64,000 nucleotides of DNA from Alicyclobacillus mali (lineage in GTDB: Bacteria > Bacillota > Bacilli > Alicyclobacillales > Alicyclobacillaceae): the NCBI RefSeq assembly GCF_017329565.1, contig NZ_JAFMTT010000003.1, one strand, 5' to 3'. This document shows positions 53,958 through 62,403 of this stretch, piece by piece. Numbering within the stretch: position 1 is the stretch's first letter; every line of letters begins with the position of its first letter. A program made the position numbers and the translations under genes. The notes beneath the pieces are model-generated. The model worked only from the letters and a program-made list of their open reading frames with translations. It had not been told where the DNA came from and did no database searches.

Positions 53958-55223
53958 TTGACCCGTCAGGAAAGCCCATACCGGTGGGTGGTATTCTTCA
54001 CCGCGCTCGCGGCGTATTACCTTATCGTCAGTCAGCGCACGGCCCCGGGACTGGTGACAAACCAGTGGATGAACCAGTTTCACATTTCGGCTGGCGCGCT
54101 CGGCCTGATGGACAGCGTTCAGTTTCTGGCGTACGCCATCCTCCAGGTGCCAGTCGGCATCTTGGCGGATCGGTTTGGGCCGAATCGATTTTTGATCGTC
54201 GGGACCATGATCAATGCCCTCGGCACGCTGCTCACGGGAGTGGCCCCGCACGCGTGGGTGTTGTTTGTGGCTCGCTTTCTTGTGGGCGTGGGAGACGCCA
54301 CCATCTTCGTCAACCTGGTCGCCGTCATCAACGAATGGTTTCGAGCGCAGGAGTTCGTCGCGCTGCTCGGCGTCATCGGCGTCGGGGCGGGGCTCGGATC
54401 TCTGACTGCGACCGTGCCGTACGCGCTCTGGATCCGCGCGTGGGGCTGGCGCAGCCTGTTTGTGGGCGTGAGCCTCATCCTGTTCGCACTTTGCGTGGCG
54501 CTTTATGCGGTGTTGGTGCGACGGCCGAGGCGAATGTTTGCGGGGGAGATTCAGCGGGCGGGCGAGCCGGTGCGCCCGGCGAGCGTCGGCGAGGCCATCC
54601 GCCAGACGTTCACCTCGCGGCAGGCGTACGCGCTCGCCATGTGTCACTTCGGCCTCGTCGGCACGTACGTGGGCTTCATGGGATCGTGGGGTGTGGCCTA
54701 CTTCATGCAGGTGTTTCACATGGCGAGATCGGCGGCTAGCGCCATGATCATGGTGGGGCTTGTGGGCGCCATGGTCGGTGGGCCGCTCACCAGTTGGCTC
54801 GCCAGCCGATTTGGCCAGGTGAAGCGGCTCTACGCGCTCGTGCACGCCGTCACGTTCCTGAGTTGGCTCGCGTGGTTTGCCATGGGCATGCGCCCATGGT
54901 TTGCCCTTGTGCCCGTCCTGCTCGCCCTGATTGGCTTTGGCAACGGCGGCAGTTCGCTGACGTTCGCCATCGTCCGGCAGACGTTTCCCGTCGAGCGCGT
55001 CGGCGTGGTATCCGGCTTTGCCAACATGGGCGGGTTTGTGAGCGCCGTGCTCCTGCCCTCACTGTTCGGCGCGGCCCTCGACCAGTTTCCGGGCGATCGC
55101 GCCCTCGGGTTCCACGTGGGCTTGCTCATTCCTGTGCTGTTCACGGCCATCGGCGTGACCGGAGCCCTCCTGGCGCGTGACGTGAAGCGCGCCGCGGCGG
55201 TTCCGGTCGAGGAGACGGTATGA
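53958..55223 (+). CDS. MFS transporter
   Basis: A 421-residue major facilitator with twelve hydrophobic segments, a central loop after helix 6 (RRPRRMFAGEIQR) and the motif-A-like sequence GILADRFGPNR after helix 2. The substrate is unknown; the GPH/NarK/oxalate-formate type group has similar features. TTG at 53958 fits GAGGGAG (53944-53950); a GTG at 53949 is also possible. It stands alone between a terminator and a convergent aminotransferase. Confidence 0.85.
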   Translation: MTRQESPYRWVVFFTALAAYYLIVSQRTAPGLVTNQWMNQFHISAGALGLMDSVQFLAYAILQVPVGILADRFGPNRFLIVGTMINALGTLLTGVAPHAWVLFVARFLVGVGDATIFVNLVAVINEWFRAQEFVALLGVIGVGAGLGSLTATVPYALWIRAWGWRSLFVGVSLILFALCVALYAVLVRRPRRMFAGEIQRAGEPVRPASVGEAIRQTFTSRQAYALAMCHFGLVGTYVGFMGSWGVAYFMQVFHMARSAASAMIMVGLVGAMVGGPLTSWLASRFGQVKRLYALVHAVTFLSWLAWFAMGMRPWFALVPVLLALIGFGNGGSSLTFAIVRQTFPVERVGVVSGFANMGGFVSAVLLPSLFGAALDQFPGDRALGFHVGLLIPVLFTAIGVTGALLARDVKRAAAVPVEETV

Positions 55224-55264
55224 GAGCGCTGGGCTGGCGCAGGTCGCGCCCGCGGAGGACAGCT

Positions 55265-55286
55265 GCACAGCGCGCTTTGGCTGTGC
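55265..55286. terminator. Hairpin between convergent MFS and aminotransferase genes
   Basis: GCACAGC and GCTGTGC form a 7-base stem in the 95-base gap. No T-run follows, so termination here is uncertain. Confidence 0.3.
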
Positions 55287-55318
55287 CGTGCGCTCCACCG
55301 GCGCGCCTGCGCCGCGAT

Positions 55319-56500
55319 CTACCGCACCGGGTGATACGCGAGGTTTTGCACAAACGCGCGCATTCGCCGGAGCGCTTCTTCAATCAGTTCCACGGAGGTG
55401 GCGTAGGAACAGCGGACAAACCCCTCGCCGGGATCGCCAAAGACATTGCCGGGGACCACGGCCACGCCCTGCTCCAGAAGCAGGCGCTCCGCGAACTGCT
55501 CCGAGCTGAGCCCGGTGGGGCGGATGTCGGGGAACGCGTAGAACGCGCCGCGCGGCTCGTGGCACGGAAGCCCGATTTCGTTCAGACCCGCGACAATGAG
55601 TTTTCTCCGCCTGTCATAGCTCTCCACCATGCGATCCCGCTCGTCGTCCCCGTTTCGTAGCGCCTCAAGCGCGGCCCGCTGCGCCATGTGGGGCGCGCAC
55701 ATGATGGTGTACTGGTGAATCTTGAGCATGGCTGAGATGATGGGCTCTGGTCCGGCCGCGTAGCCGATGCGCCAGCCCGTCATGGCGTACGCCTTGGACA
55801 TGCCGCTCACCACCACGGTCCTCTCGCGCATCCCAGGGATGGCGGCAATGCTCACGTGCTGGCCGCCATAGGTCAGCTCCGCGTAAATCTCGTCGGACAC
55901 CACAAACAGGTCGTGGCGGCGGACGACGTCCGCGATGGCCTGGAGGTCCTCCTTGTCCATCACGGCGCCGGTCGGATTGTTCGGGAAGCACAGGACGAGC
56001 ACCTTGCTGCGCGGGGTGATGGCTCGCTCCAGGGCATCTGCGGTGAGTCGAAATCCGTCCTCCGCGTAGGTGGGCAGTTCCACCACATCGGCGCCCGCGA
56101 GCAGCGCGCACGGCTTGTAGCTGACATACGTTGGCACGGGGATGAGGACCTCATCGCCCGGGCACACCATCGCGCGAAGCGCGAGATCGATGGCTTCGCT
56201 GCCCCCAACGGTGACGAGGATTTCGTGAGACGGATCGTACGCCAGCCCGAATTTCGTGAGGTATTTGGCGATCTCCACGCACAGTTCAGGGAGCCCCCTG
56301 TTGGGCGTGTACGTGGTGTAACCCTGCTCCAGCGAATACATGCACGCCTCGCGGACGTGCCAAGGCGTCACAAAATCGGGCTCGCCGACGCCGAGCGAAA
56401 TGACATCTTGCATCTGGCTGGCGAGATCGAAGAAGCGGCGGATGCCGGACGGGGCGAGGTTGCGAACGACGGGCGACAAACGGTCATACAGCGTGTTCAT
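55319..56500 (-). CDS. alaT: Class I aminotransferase (AlaT-like)
   Basis: A 393-residue PLP aminotransferase. The PLP lysine is in VSGMSKAYAMTGWRIGY, with FPNNPTG and VSDEIYAEL nearby and ARG in FVRCSYATS. The overlap of 4 bases with an upstream Lrp-family gene matches the alaR-alaT (yugG-yugH) pair of B. subtilis, so alanine is a plausible substrate; aspartate aminotransferases look similar. Confidence 0.82.
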   Translation of the reverse strand: MNTLYDRLSPVVRNLAPSGIRRFFDLASQMQDVISLGVGEPDFVTPWHVREACMYSLEQGYTTYTPNRGLPELCVEIAKYLTKFGLAYDPSHEILVTVGGSEAIDLALRAMVCPGDEVLIPVPTYVSYKPCALLAGADVVELPTYAEDGFRLTADALERAITPRSKVLVLCFPNNPTGAVMDKEDLQAIADVVRRHDLFVVSDEIYAELTYGGQHVSIAAIPGMRERTVVVSGMSKAYAMTGWRIGYAAGPEPIISAMLKIHQYTIMCAPHMAQRAALEALRNGDDERDRMVESYDRRRKLIVAGLNEIGLPCHEPRGAFYAFPDIRPTGLSSEQFAERLLLEQGVAVVPGNVFGDPGEGFVRCSYATSVELIEEALRRMRAFVQNLAYHPVR

Positions 56501-56991
56501 GGCGTGATCATCAGTCGCCTTTCTCCATCTGTATCGTCGTAGATGACGCCATCCGATTTGTACGTCTTGAGCAGAAAGTGCGTCGCCGTGGACGTGACGT
56601 TTTCGAGCGTCGCGAGTTTCTCGGACACAAATCGAGAGACCTCGCGGATGTCGCGGCCTACGACCGTCACTTGGAGATCATAACCTCCTGACATGAGGGC
56701 GACGGATTTGACCTCATCGAAGCGATAGATCTTGCGCGCGATGGCGTCGAAGCCGACCTCCCGCTGGGGGAGCACCTTGACGTCGATCACGGCCGTCACC
56801 TGATTCACAGGGAGCTTATCCCAGTTGACGACAGCCGAATAGCGCAGGATGATCTTCTCCTGCTCCAATTCGCGGATGGCGCTTTCGATCACGTCCGGCG
56901 TCTCGCCGAGCATGCGCGCGATGGTTTCAGGGCTGAGTTTCGCGTTTTCGTGAAGGAGATCACAAATTTTCAAGCGGAGCGCGTCGTTCAT
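56497..56991 (-). CDS. alaR: Lrp/AsnC-family regulator (AlaR-like)
   Basis: A 164-residue regulator with an N-terminal HTH (AKLSPETIARMLGETPDVIE, about residues 17-36) and a C-terminal RAM ligand-binding domain (VALMSGGYDLQVTVVG). It overlaps the aminotransferase and probably regulates it in response to an amino acid. Confidence 0.82.
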   Translation of the reverse strand: MNDALRLKICDLLHENAKLSPETIARMLGETPDVIESAIRELEQEKIILRYSAVVNWDKLPVNQVTAVIDVKVLPQREVGFDAIARKIYRFDEVKSVALMSGGYDLQVTVVGRDIREVSRFVSEKLATLENVTSTATHFLLKTYKSDGVIYDDTDGERRLMITP

Positions 56992-57117
56992 GAAAATCCC
57001 CTCTGCGGCCGCGATATGGCCGACATTCGCATGTGGTTCTCATTGTAGCACAGTTTCGCCAGATGTGCCGGAAGATTTCGATGTACGAGCACTGGATTGA
57101 AATCGATGAAAAATCCT

Positions 57118-57146
57118 TTGCGACATGCCAAAATACATGGTACAAT
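57118..57146 (+). promoter_or_regulatory. Sigma-A promoter of the single Asp23 gene
   Basis: TTGCGA (57118-57123), a 17-base spacer and TACAAT (57141-57146), placed about 35 bases before the start codon. One of the clearest promoters in the window. Confidence 0.8.
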
Positions 57147-57180
57147 AGAGGAAAGTTATGAATCCTGTAGGAGTGATAGG

Positions 57181-57555
57181 ATGCCGAAGACGGTGGAGAC
57201 CAGCCTGGGTAAGGTGCAGATTGCGGAAGAAGTCGTCGCGAAGATCGCCGGCATGGCCGCGCTGGAGTGCCCCGGGTTGGCCGGCATGGCCCCGCGCCGC
57301 CAGGTGATGGATCGCCTGAACGAGGTGCTGAGGCGTGAGAATCTGGAGCGCGGCGTGGACGTCCAAATTGGTCCGAATGGCGATGACGTCAAGGTGGGCC
57401 TGTACATCATCGTGCAGTACGGCGTCAACATCTACGATACCTCGGTGAACGTGCAGGAGCGTGTGGCGGACGCGCTCAATCGGTACATTGGCATGGACAA
57501 CACGCAGATCCATGTGTTCGTCCAAGGCGTCGACTTCGGCGATGCCAACCGTTGA
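57181..57555 (+). CDS. Asp23/Gls24-family envelope stress protein
   Basis: A 124-residue Asp23 (DUF322) protein with the sequence VQIAEEVVAKIAGMAALECPGLAGM at the N-terminal half and VQYGVNIYDTSVNVQERV in the core. In Staphylococcus Asp23 is a membrane-anchored cell-envelope stress protein. ATG 57181 is used; upstream in-frame codons read through the promoter. It has its own promoter and terminator and faces the amaP locus. Confidence 0.88.
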   Translation: MPKTVETSLGKVQIAEEVVAKIAGMAALECPGLAGMAPRRQVMDRLNEVLRRENLERGVDVQIGPNGDDVKVGLYIIVQYGVNIYDTSVNVQERVADALNRYIGMDNTQIHVFVQGVDFGDANR

Positions 57556-57577
57556 CGGAAGCACGAAGACGAAACAC

Positions 57578-57605
57578 GCCGCCGAGCACAGGCTCGGCGG
57601 CTTTT
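57578..57605 (+). terminator. Intrinsic terminator between two Asp23 loci
   Basis: GCCGCCGAGC and GCTCGGCGGC form a perfect 10-base stem with an ACAG loop, then TTTT. It can serve the plus-strand gene; the minus-strand operon ends just beside it. Confidence 0.9.
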
Positions 57606-57610
57606 CGCGA

Positions 57611-57865
57611 TCACATGCCGTCGCGAGGGCGCCTGCGACTGGCCAATTGAGCCAGCAGCCGCTCCGCAATCCCGGCGATGGAGCCTTCTTGCTCCCAGAG
57701 GCGCCCGAACCAATAGAACAGGGCTGCCAACACGGCGAGCAGCACCATGTGCCAGAATCCCACAATCATCCACACAATCCACACAGCGATGCCCAGCATG
57801 AGGCCATGATACCGATGAGGCAGCGTCACAAACCATTCCCAGGCTTCCCTCAGTGTCTCACGCAC
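57611..57865 (-). CDS. DUF2273-family small membrane protein
   Basis: An 84-residue protein with two hydrophobic segments (LMLGIAVWIVWMIVGFWHMV and LLAVLAALFYWFG). It matches the DUF2273 proteins that accompany Asp23/AmaP genes; function unknown. GTG 57865 overlaps the amaP stop by 8 bases. Longer upstream starts fall inside amaP. Confidence 0.75.
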   Translation of the reverse strand: MRETLREAWEWFVTLPHRYHGLMLGIAVWIVWMIVGFWHMVLLAVLAALFYWFGRLWEQEGSIAGIAERLLAQLASRRRPRDGM

Positions 57866-58406
57866 CGGTACCACTCCAAACCCGCATGGATCGGTTGTTG
57901 TCGCCGAGCTCTGTGACCTGGACGAGGACGCGCTCCACGGGGACATGCGTGGTCTCCTCGAGGTACGACTTGACTGCGTTCTGTGCTTCCTTGGCGAGCG
58001 CAGCCACGTCGATGTCCGGCAGCACGCGCATGCGCAACGTCAGAACCAGTCCTCCCTGGCCCTGGCGCACGACCGTCTCGAATGAGGCCACGCCCTTGAG
58101 TTGCGACCCGCGCCGGTTGGCCAACTGCACGATGGTGTCATACGCAATGCGGATGGGGCCGTGATCGCCCGCCACCATCACGGAGTCCAGCTTTGGATCC
58201 CGCCGCCGCCGGAAGAACAGGAACCGGATGGCGATGAGGGCGGTCACGCCGCCCACCACCATCGTCACGATGTTGTACGGGTGCCGGGTGAGTTCCATTT
58301 GGGCCCAGCCAATGGGAACAGCCGCGCCGACGAGCACCACGGCGACGCCGAGGACCAGTGCCACGACGGACAGGACGAACAAGAGCAAGCGGTCAAACAG
58401 ATTCAC
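57858..58406 (-). CDS. amaP: Alkaline shock response membrane anchor protein AmaP
   Basis: Anchors Asp23 to the membrane in Staphylococcus. The protein has two N-terminal hydrophobic segments (LLLFVLSVVALVLGVAVVLVG and IVTMVVGGVTALIAIRFLFF), followed by a basic RRRRD patch and an Asp23-related soluble domain. GTG 58406 gives MNLFDRLLLF (182 residues) at good distance from GGGGGG; ATG 58412 lies too close. It is 28 bases after the Asp23-repeat gene. Confidence 0.85.
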   Translation of the reverse strand: MNLFDRLLLFVLSVVALVLGVAVVLVGAAVPIGWAQMELTRHPYNIVTMVVGGVTALIAIRFLFFRRRRDPKLDSVMVAGDHGPIRIAYDTIVQLANRRGSQLKGVASFETVVRQGQGGLVLTLRMRVLPDIDVAALAKEAQNAVKSYLEETTHVPVERVLVQVTELGDNNRSMRVWSGTGA

Positions 58407-58434
58407 CTTCATTCCCCCCAAGTGTCATTTCGCG

Positions 58435-59397
58435 TTACTCGCGCATCTGTTCCTTGGCCTTGTCGGCTGCTCGATCCGTCGCGTCCTTCGCCGCGTCGGC
58501 GCCCCGTTCCACAGCTTGTTTGGCTTGTTCCAATCCGCGCTGGACGGCGTCCTTCGCTGATTCTACGCCTTCCTTCACGGTCTGCTTCGCGTCTTCCACC
58601 CGCGCCTCCGAAGGGGTGGCAGGCTCCGCGCTTGAACCCACCTTGTCTTTCACGTGCTCGACCGCGTTCTTCGTCGCCTCGGTTGCCTTCTGCGCCGCAT
58701 CCTTGGTGGCTTCCGCCGCCCGATTCGCCGCGTCCTTCACCGTTTCGGCGCCTTGTTGCGCCGCGTCTTTCGACGCTTCGTATGCGGACTGCGCCGTGTC
58801 CTTCACGGCCTCCATACCCTGCTGCGCCTTGTCGGCCGCCGCGTCCATGACTTGCTGTGTCTTTTCCTTCGCCGTTCCGATGGCGTCAGCGGCCGCGTCT
58901 TTGGTCGCCTGTGCGGCGGACTGAACCTTGTTCTTCGCCGTATCGTAGCCCTGTTTCACGAGATCCGTTCCTTGTTGAATCAGATTGGAAACCTTGCCCG
59001 GCAAGCCAAACCCATCGCTTTCATCGTCTTCGTCGCGAAGCGACAATCCCACGACGTGCACGTTCACTGCGGCGACGCGGAGTCCCGTATACTGCTCGAC
59101 CGACGCCTGCACGTGCTCCTGAATCTGAGCCGCGACGTCGGGAATGCGGACGCCGTAGCGCAACACCACCTGGGCTGTGAGGGTGCACGCCTGCTCCTCG
59201 TTGGAGAACTCCACCTTCACCCCGCGTGTGAGGTTGCGACGGCCCGTGATCTGCTCGGCGAGGCCGCTCACGGCTGAACCAGCCATCTTCGCCACGCCGT
59301 CAATCTCCGACAGCGCTACGCCTGCAATGGTCTGAATCACGTCCTCCGCGATGTGAATCGTGCCGCTCTCGGTGAGGGTGTACTCCAGATTGGCCAT
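58435..59397 (-). CDS. Asp23 domain fused to a long LEA-like repeat tail
   Basis: A 320-residue protein. Residues 1-120 form an Asp23 domain (ESGTIHIAEDVIQTIAGVAL, then VVLRYGVRIPDVAAQIQEHV). After a short acidic linker, residues 135-320 consist of imperfect 11-residue repeats rich in Ala, Lys, Asp, Glu and Gln, such as TKDAAAD, SKDAAQQ, VKDAANR and TKDAAQK. Such repeats resemble group 3 LEA and apolipoprotein amphipathic helices. It leads the amaP-DUF2273 operon, so the tail may bind membranes or protect against drying or acid. Start ATG 59397. Confidence 0.85.
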   Translation of the reverse strand: MANLEYTLTESGTIHIAEDVIQTIAGVALSEIDGVAKMAGSAVSGLAEQITGRRNLTRGVKVEFSNEEQACTLTAQVVLRYGVRIPDVAAQIQEHVQASVEQYTGLRVAAVNVHVVGLSLRDEDDESDGFGLPGKVSNLIQQGTDLVKQGYDTAKNKVQSAAQATKDAAADAIGTAKEKTQQVMDAAADKAQQGMEAVKDTAQSAYEASKDAAQQGAETVKDAANRAAEATKDAAQKATEATKNAVEHVKDKVGSSAEPATPSEARVEDAKQTVKEGVESAKDAVQRGLEQAKQAVERGADAAKDATDRAADKAKEQMRE

Positions 59398-60028
59398 GCA
59401 TCTCTTCCCCTTTCACGAATGAGAATCTCACGACATCCATCAGACCGGACATTTTGTCAGGTTGGCCGCAGGAAAGTCGACCCACATTCCTTTCGAAGAG
59501 GTTTGTTTGTGCGCGATTGTATCAGAGAATAGATAAAAAGGAAAGCAAATAATGAATTCTATTGTATCTGTATAACTATACATGTTGTGTAAATACATCT
59601 TTTCGCTTCCTTGCTACCTGCTGTCGAAATCCGTGAGCAAGTTCGGCTGAACGCATTCTTGGTGGGTTAAATCCAAGGGAGTTTTCGCAATTGAGAACGT
59701 GCCTGAGGTTGTTCTGGGTGTCGTTGTCGTTCTGGATGGCTGTGCACTTCGAGGAAGTCAGGCTCCTGTGCCGTTTGCGGGACTGGTGACCCGTCGCATC
59801 GCGGCGTTCGGATGCCCTACAGGCTTTGGTATTCTGACACCAGCATAACCCATTGAGCAGGCCAGGACAAGCTTTCCTGTCGATCACGCGCGTAATCGGT
59901 CGATTGCGCGCGTGCGTTGGGGCCTGATCGCATAAGTGAGACTGGATACCTTACAGGGGTGTGGTATACAATACAGATTGAGAAGACGAATGCCGCTCGC
60001 GCGGCGGCTCTGCTCCGGAGGGGGAAAC
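59398..60028. other. AT-rich intergenic region without a supported gene
   Basis: About 630 bases between the Asp23-repeat gene and csoR. From 59500 to 59600 it is clearly AT-rich, unlike its surroundings. On the minus strand TACAAT (59520-59515) could be the -10 of the Asp23-repeat gene. A 103-codon minus-strand frame (59576-59887) and an open plus-strand stretch (about 59690-59840) have no recognisable product. It may be a decayed gene. Confidence 0.5.
59946..59972 (+). promoter_or_regulatory. CsoR-type operator and promoter
   Basis: ATACC (59946-59950) and GGTAT (59963-59967) flank a G-rich centre (GGGGTG), as in known CsoR operators. TATACA (59965-59970), preceded by TG, is an extended -10 inside the operator. 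Copper release of CsoR would derepress csoR-copZ. Confidence 0.6.
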
Positions 60029-60328
60029 GTGGAAGAATCGCACGAACACACGCACAGCTATGGACCTATGAAGGCCGACTTGGCCCGGCGCCTCCGCCGA
60101 ATCGAAGGCCAAGTGCGCGGATTGCAGAAAATGGTGGAGGAAGATCGCTACTGCGTGGATATTCTCGTTCAGATTGCCGCCGTGAAAAGTGCGCTCCATC
60201 AGGTGGGGCTGTCGATCCTGGAGTCTCACACACGGGGCTGTGTGGCGGAGGCACTGCAGCAGCGGGATCGCGAACAGGAGAAGGTGGACGAGCTCATTCA
60301 GGTGCTTCGCCAGTTCACGAAGCTGTGA
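60029..60328 (+). CDS. csoR: Copper-sensing repressor CsoR
   Basis: A 99-residue all-helical repressor that leaves DNA when it binds Cu(I). The ligand set is complete: Cys42, His67 and Cys71 (YCVDIL and SHTRGC), with the 25- and 4-residue spacing of known CsoR. The N-terminus is His-rich. GTG 60029 follows GGAGGGGG; the longer frame reads through the operator. It precedes copZ. Confidence 0.93.
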   Translation: MEESHEHTHSYGPMKADLARRLRRIEGQVRGLQKMVEEDRYCVDILVQIAAVKSALHQVGLSILESHTRGCVAEALQQRDREQEKVDELIQVLRQFTKL

Positions 60329-60368
60329 CTCTCACCGCGAACATGCGGCCCGGAGAGGGGGTGAGACC

Positions 60369-60572
60369 ATGGCCATCACGACGATTCGCGTCAAGGGTAT
60401 GACTTGTGACGGCTGCGTCCGCTCTGTGACACGCGCGCTGTCCGCCGTCGAAGGCGTCTCCCAAGTGGACGTCAGCCTCGAGAAGGGAGAGGCTGTCGTG
60501 ACCCACGCCGATTCGACGCCGGTTTCTGCTATTCGAGCTGCCGTCGAAGAGGCTGGGTATGATGTGGAATAA
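60369..60572 (+). CDS. copZ: Copper chaperone CopZ
   Basis: A 67-residue heavy-metal-associated domain with the copper site MTCDGC (Cys13, Cys16). It delivers Cu(I) to a CopA exporter, which is not in this window. It follows csoR by 40 bases, preceded by GGGGGTGAG. The 149 bases to the next gene hold no clear terminator. Confidence 0.94.
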   Translation: MAITTIRVKGMTCDGCVRSVTRALSAVEGVSQVDVSLEKGEAVVTHADSTPVSAIRAAVEEAGYDVE

Positions 60573-60721
60573 GGCATCGATCCTCCGCCAGCTCCGGCAG
60601 AGATCCACTCCTTGGCCGAGATCGATCTCGTCTTCCTCTTGCGGTAGACGGCGGATCTGACTCCGATTAGAATGAGGGGAGATGAGCCGCCGCGCGCGGC
60701 CGCGACGAGGAGGCGGCGTGC

Positions 60722-61534
60722 ATGAAGCCATTTCTGAAGTGGGCGGGAGGCAAGTACCGCCTTCTACCATACATTCAGCGCGCGCTGCCACCTGGCCGGA
60801 GGCTGATAGAGCCGTTTGTCGGCTCTGGGGCTGTATTTCTGAACACGAGCTACGACGCCTATGTGCTGTCGGATATCAACGCGGACGTGATCGCCGTGTA
60901 CCGCGCGTTGAGCGTGTACGGCGAGGCGTTCATCGAGGACTGCAGGCGGCTGTTTGTTCCGGAGAACAACTGTCCTGAGGCGTACTATGCGCTGAGGGAG
61001 GAGTTCAATGCCTCCCGCGATCCGGTGCGCCGCGCCGCCCTGTTTGTCTACCTGAATCGCCACGGGTATAACGGGCTCTGCAGATACAACACGGAAGGGC
61101 GCTTCAACGTGCCGTTTGGAAGGTACCGGCGCCCCTACTTTCCAGAGCGCGAGATGCGATATTTTCGTGAGAAAGCGAGGCGCGCGGAGTTCCTTTGCGT
61201 CGATTTTCGCGCGGTGATGCGCATGGCGGAGCCCGGCGACGTGGTTTATTGCGATCCGCCGTATGTCCCGCTGTCGAAGACGGCAAACTTTCGCCAGTAC
61301 GCGGCACAGGGCTTCGGGGAAGGCGAACAGCGCGATCTCGCCCGGATTGCGGAGGAACTCGCCGACCGCGGGATTCCGGTGCTCATCTCCAACCACCTGA
61401 CGCCTTTCACAGAGCGGGCGTACCGCCGTGCAGAGTGCCGTCAGCTTCAGGTCCGCCGCGCCATTAGCTGCCAGGGAGCTCGGCGCGGCTACGCACCGGA
61501 AGTTCTCGCGCTGTTTACGCCGAGAACGCGTTGA
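60722..61534 (+). CDS. Dam-type DNA adenine methyltransferase (orphan)
   Basis: A D12-class N6-adenine methyltransferase of 270 residues. The N-terminal AdoMet motif is PFLKWAGGKYRLLP and FVGSGAVFLN; the catalytic motif is DPPYVPLS. GATC is the usual target of close relatives, but the specificity cannot be read here. No restriction enzyme gene is beside it, so it seems to be a solitary methylase. GAGGAGGCGG precedes the ATG. Confidence 0.9.
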   Translation: MKPFLKWAGGKYRLLPYIQRALPPGRRLIEPFVGSGAVFLNTSYDAYVLSDINADVIAVYRALSVYGEAFIEDCRRLFVPENNCPEAYYALREEFNASRDPVRRAALFVYLNRHGYNGLCRYNTEGRFNVPFGRYRRPYFPEREMRYFREKARRAEFLCVDFRAVMRMAEPGDVVYCDPPYVPLSKTANFRQYAAQGFGEGEQRDLARIAEELADRGIPVLISNHLTPFTERAYRRAECRQLQVRRAISCQGARRGYAPEVLALFTPRTR

Positions 61535-61611
61535 ACCTGCGGCTCCCCTCGGGCGTCCATGACCGTTGGAACGGACGGCGCCTGTGAGGCGCCTGCACAG
61601 GAGGGATTCGC

Positions 61612-62403
61612 ATGTCCACCGCGCGCGTGAGTACGCGGCGCATACGCCCGATGGTCAGCAAGGTGCCCGAGATCACCGTGTGGTTCTGGATTGTAAAGCT
61701 CCTCACGACGGCGATGGGAGAAGCGACTTCGGACTTCTTGGTCCTGCACCTCAACAAGTACTTGGCGGTGCTGCTCGGCGCCGTCGCGTTTGGGGTTGCC
61801 TTTTGGTTTCAATACCGCGCCAAGCGATATGTCCCCTACATCTATTGGACCTTCGTGACGATGGTGGCGGTGTTTGGAACCATGGTGGCCGACGCCATCC
61901 ACATCGTCCTGGGGGTGCCCTACTGGGCTTCGACCTCTGCGTTTGCCATTTTCCTGGCCGCGGTGTTCATCACCTGGTATCGCACGGAGCGCACGCTCGA
62001 CATTCACAGCATTGTGACGCGGCGCCGAGAGCTGTTCTACTGGGCTGCGGTTCTTGCCACCTTCGCCATGGGAACGGCGTGCGGGGATATGACGGCGACG
62101 ACGCTTCACCTCGGGTACTTCGCTTCTGGCATCCTGTTCATCGTGCTGTTCGGCGCGCCCTTCCTGCTGAAGCGCTGGGCGGGTATGAATGAGATCTTCG
62201 CGTTTTGGTTCTCCTATGTCATGACGAGGCCGCTTGGCGCTTCCTTCGCGGACTGGCTGGGCGTCGAGAAAGCATACGGGGGGCTCGGGTTTGGCCGAGG
62301 GGCCGTTGCGCTCGTCACGACGCTCTTCATCGTCGTGCTTGTCGCGTATCTCACGATCACGTCGAAAGATCGCCCGAACGAATCCCTCGTGTCGAATTTG
62401 TAA
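61612..62403 (+). CDS. COG4705-like membrane protein with four repeats
   Basis: A 263-residue membrane protein of unknown function. The pattern W-x9-G-x4-D occurs four times: W26/G36/D41, W79/G89/D94, W144/G154/D159 and W199/G209/D214. The first and third copies read TTAMGEATSD and TFAMGTACGD. The second pair repeats the first at an offset of about 118-120 residues, so it is a duplicated two-repeat unit. The buried aspartates suggest transport of a cation. GGAGGG precedes the ATG. Confidence 0.8.
   Translation: MSTARVSTRRIRPMVSKVPEITVWFWIVKLLTTAMGEATSDFLVLHLNKYLAVLLGAVAFGVAFWFQYRAKRYVPYIYWTFVTMVAVFGTMVADAIHIVLGVPYWASTSAFAIFLAAVFITWYRTERTLDIHSIVTRRRELFYWAAVLATFAMGTACGDMTATTLHLGYFASGILFIVLFGAPFLLKRWAGMNEIFAFWFSYVMTRPLGASFADWLGVEKAYGGLGFGRGAVALVTTLFIVVLVAYLTITSKDRPNESLVSNL

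Noticed and set aside
58450..58950. Repeated DNA resembling a repeat array
   Set aside because: The periodicity comes from the amino-acid repeats of the coding sequence; there are no constant repeats with variable spacers, so it is not a CRISPR array.
58654..59277. A 207-codon plus-strand frame inside the Asp23-repeat gene
   Set aside because: It is an antisense shadow of the Ala/Lys repeats, which keep stop codons rare on the other strand.
59576..59887. A 103-codon minus-strand frame
   Set aside because: No ribosome site, no recognisable domain and odd composition. It is treated as part of a possible decayed region.
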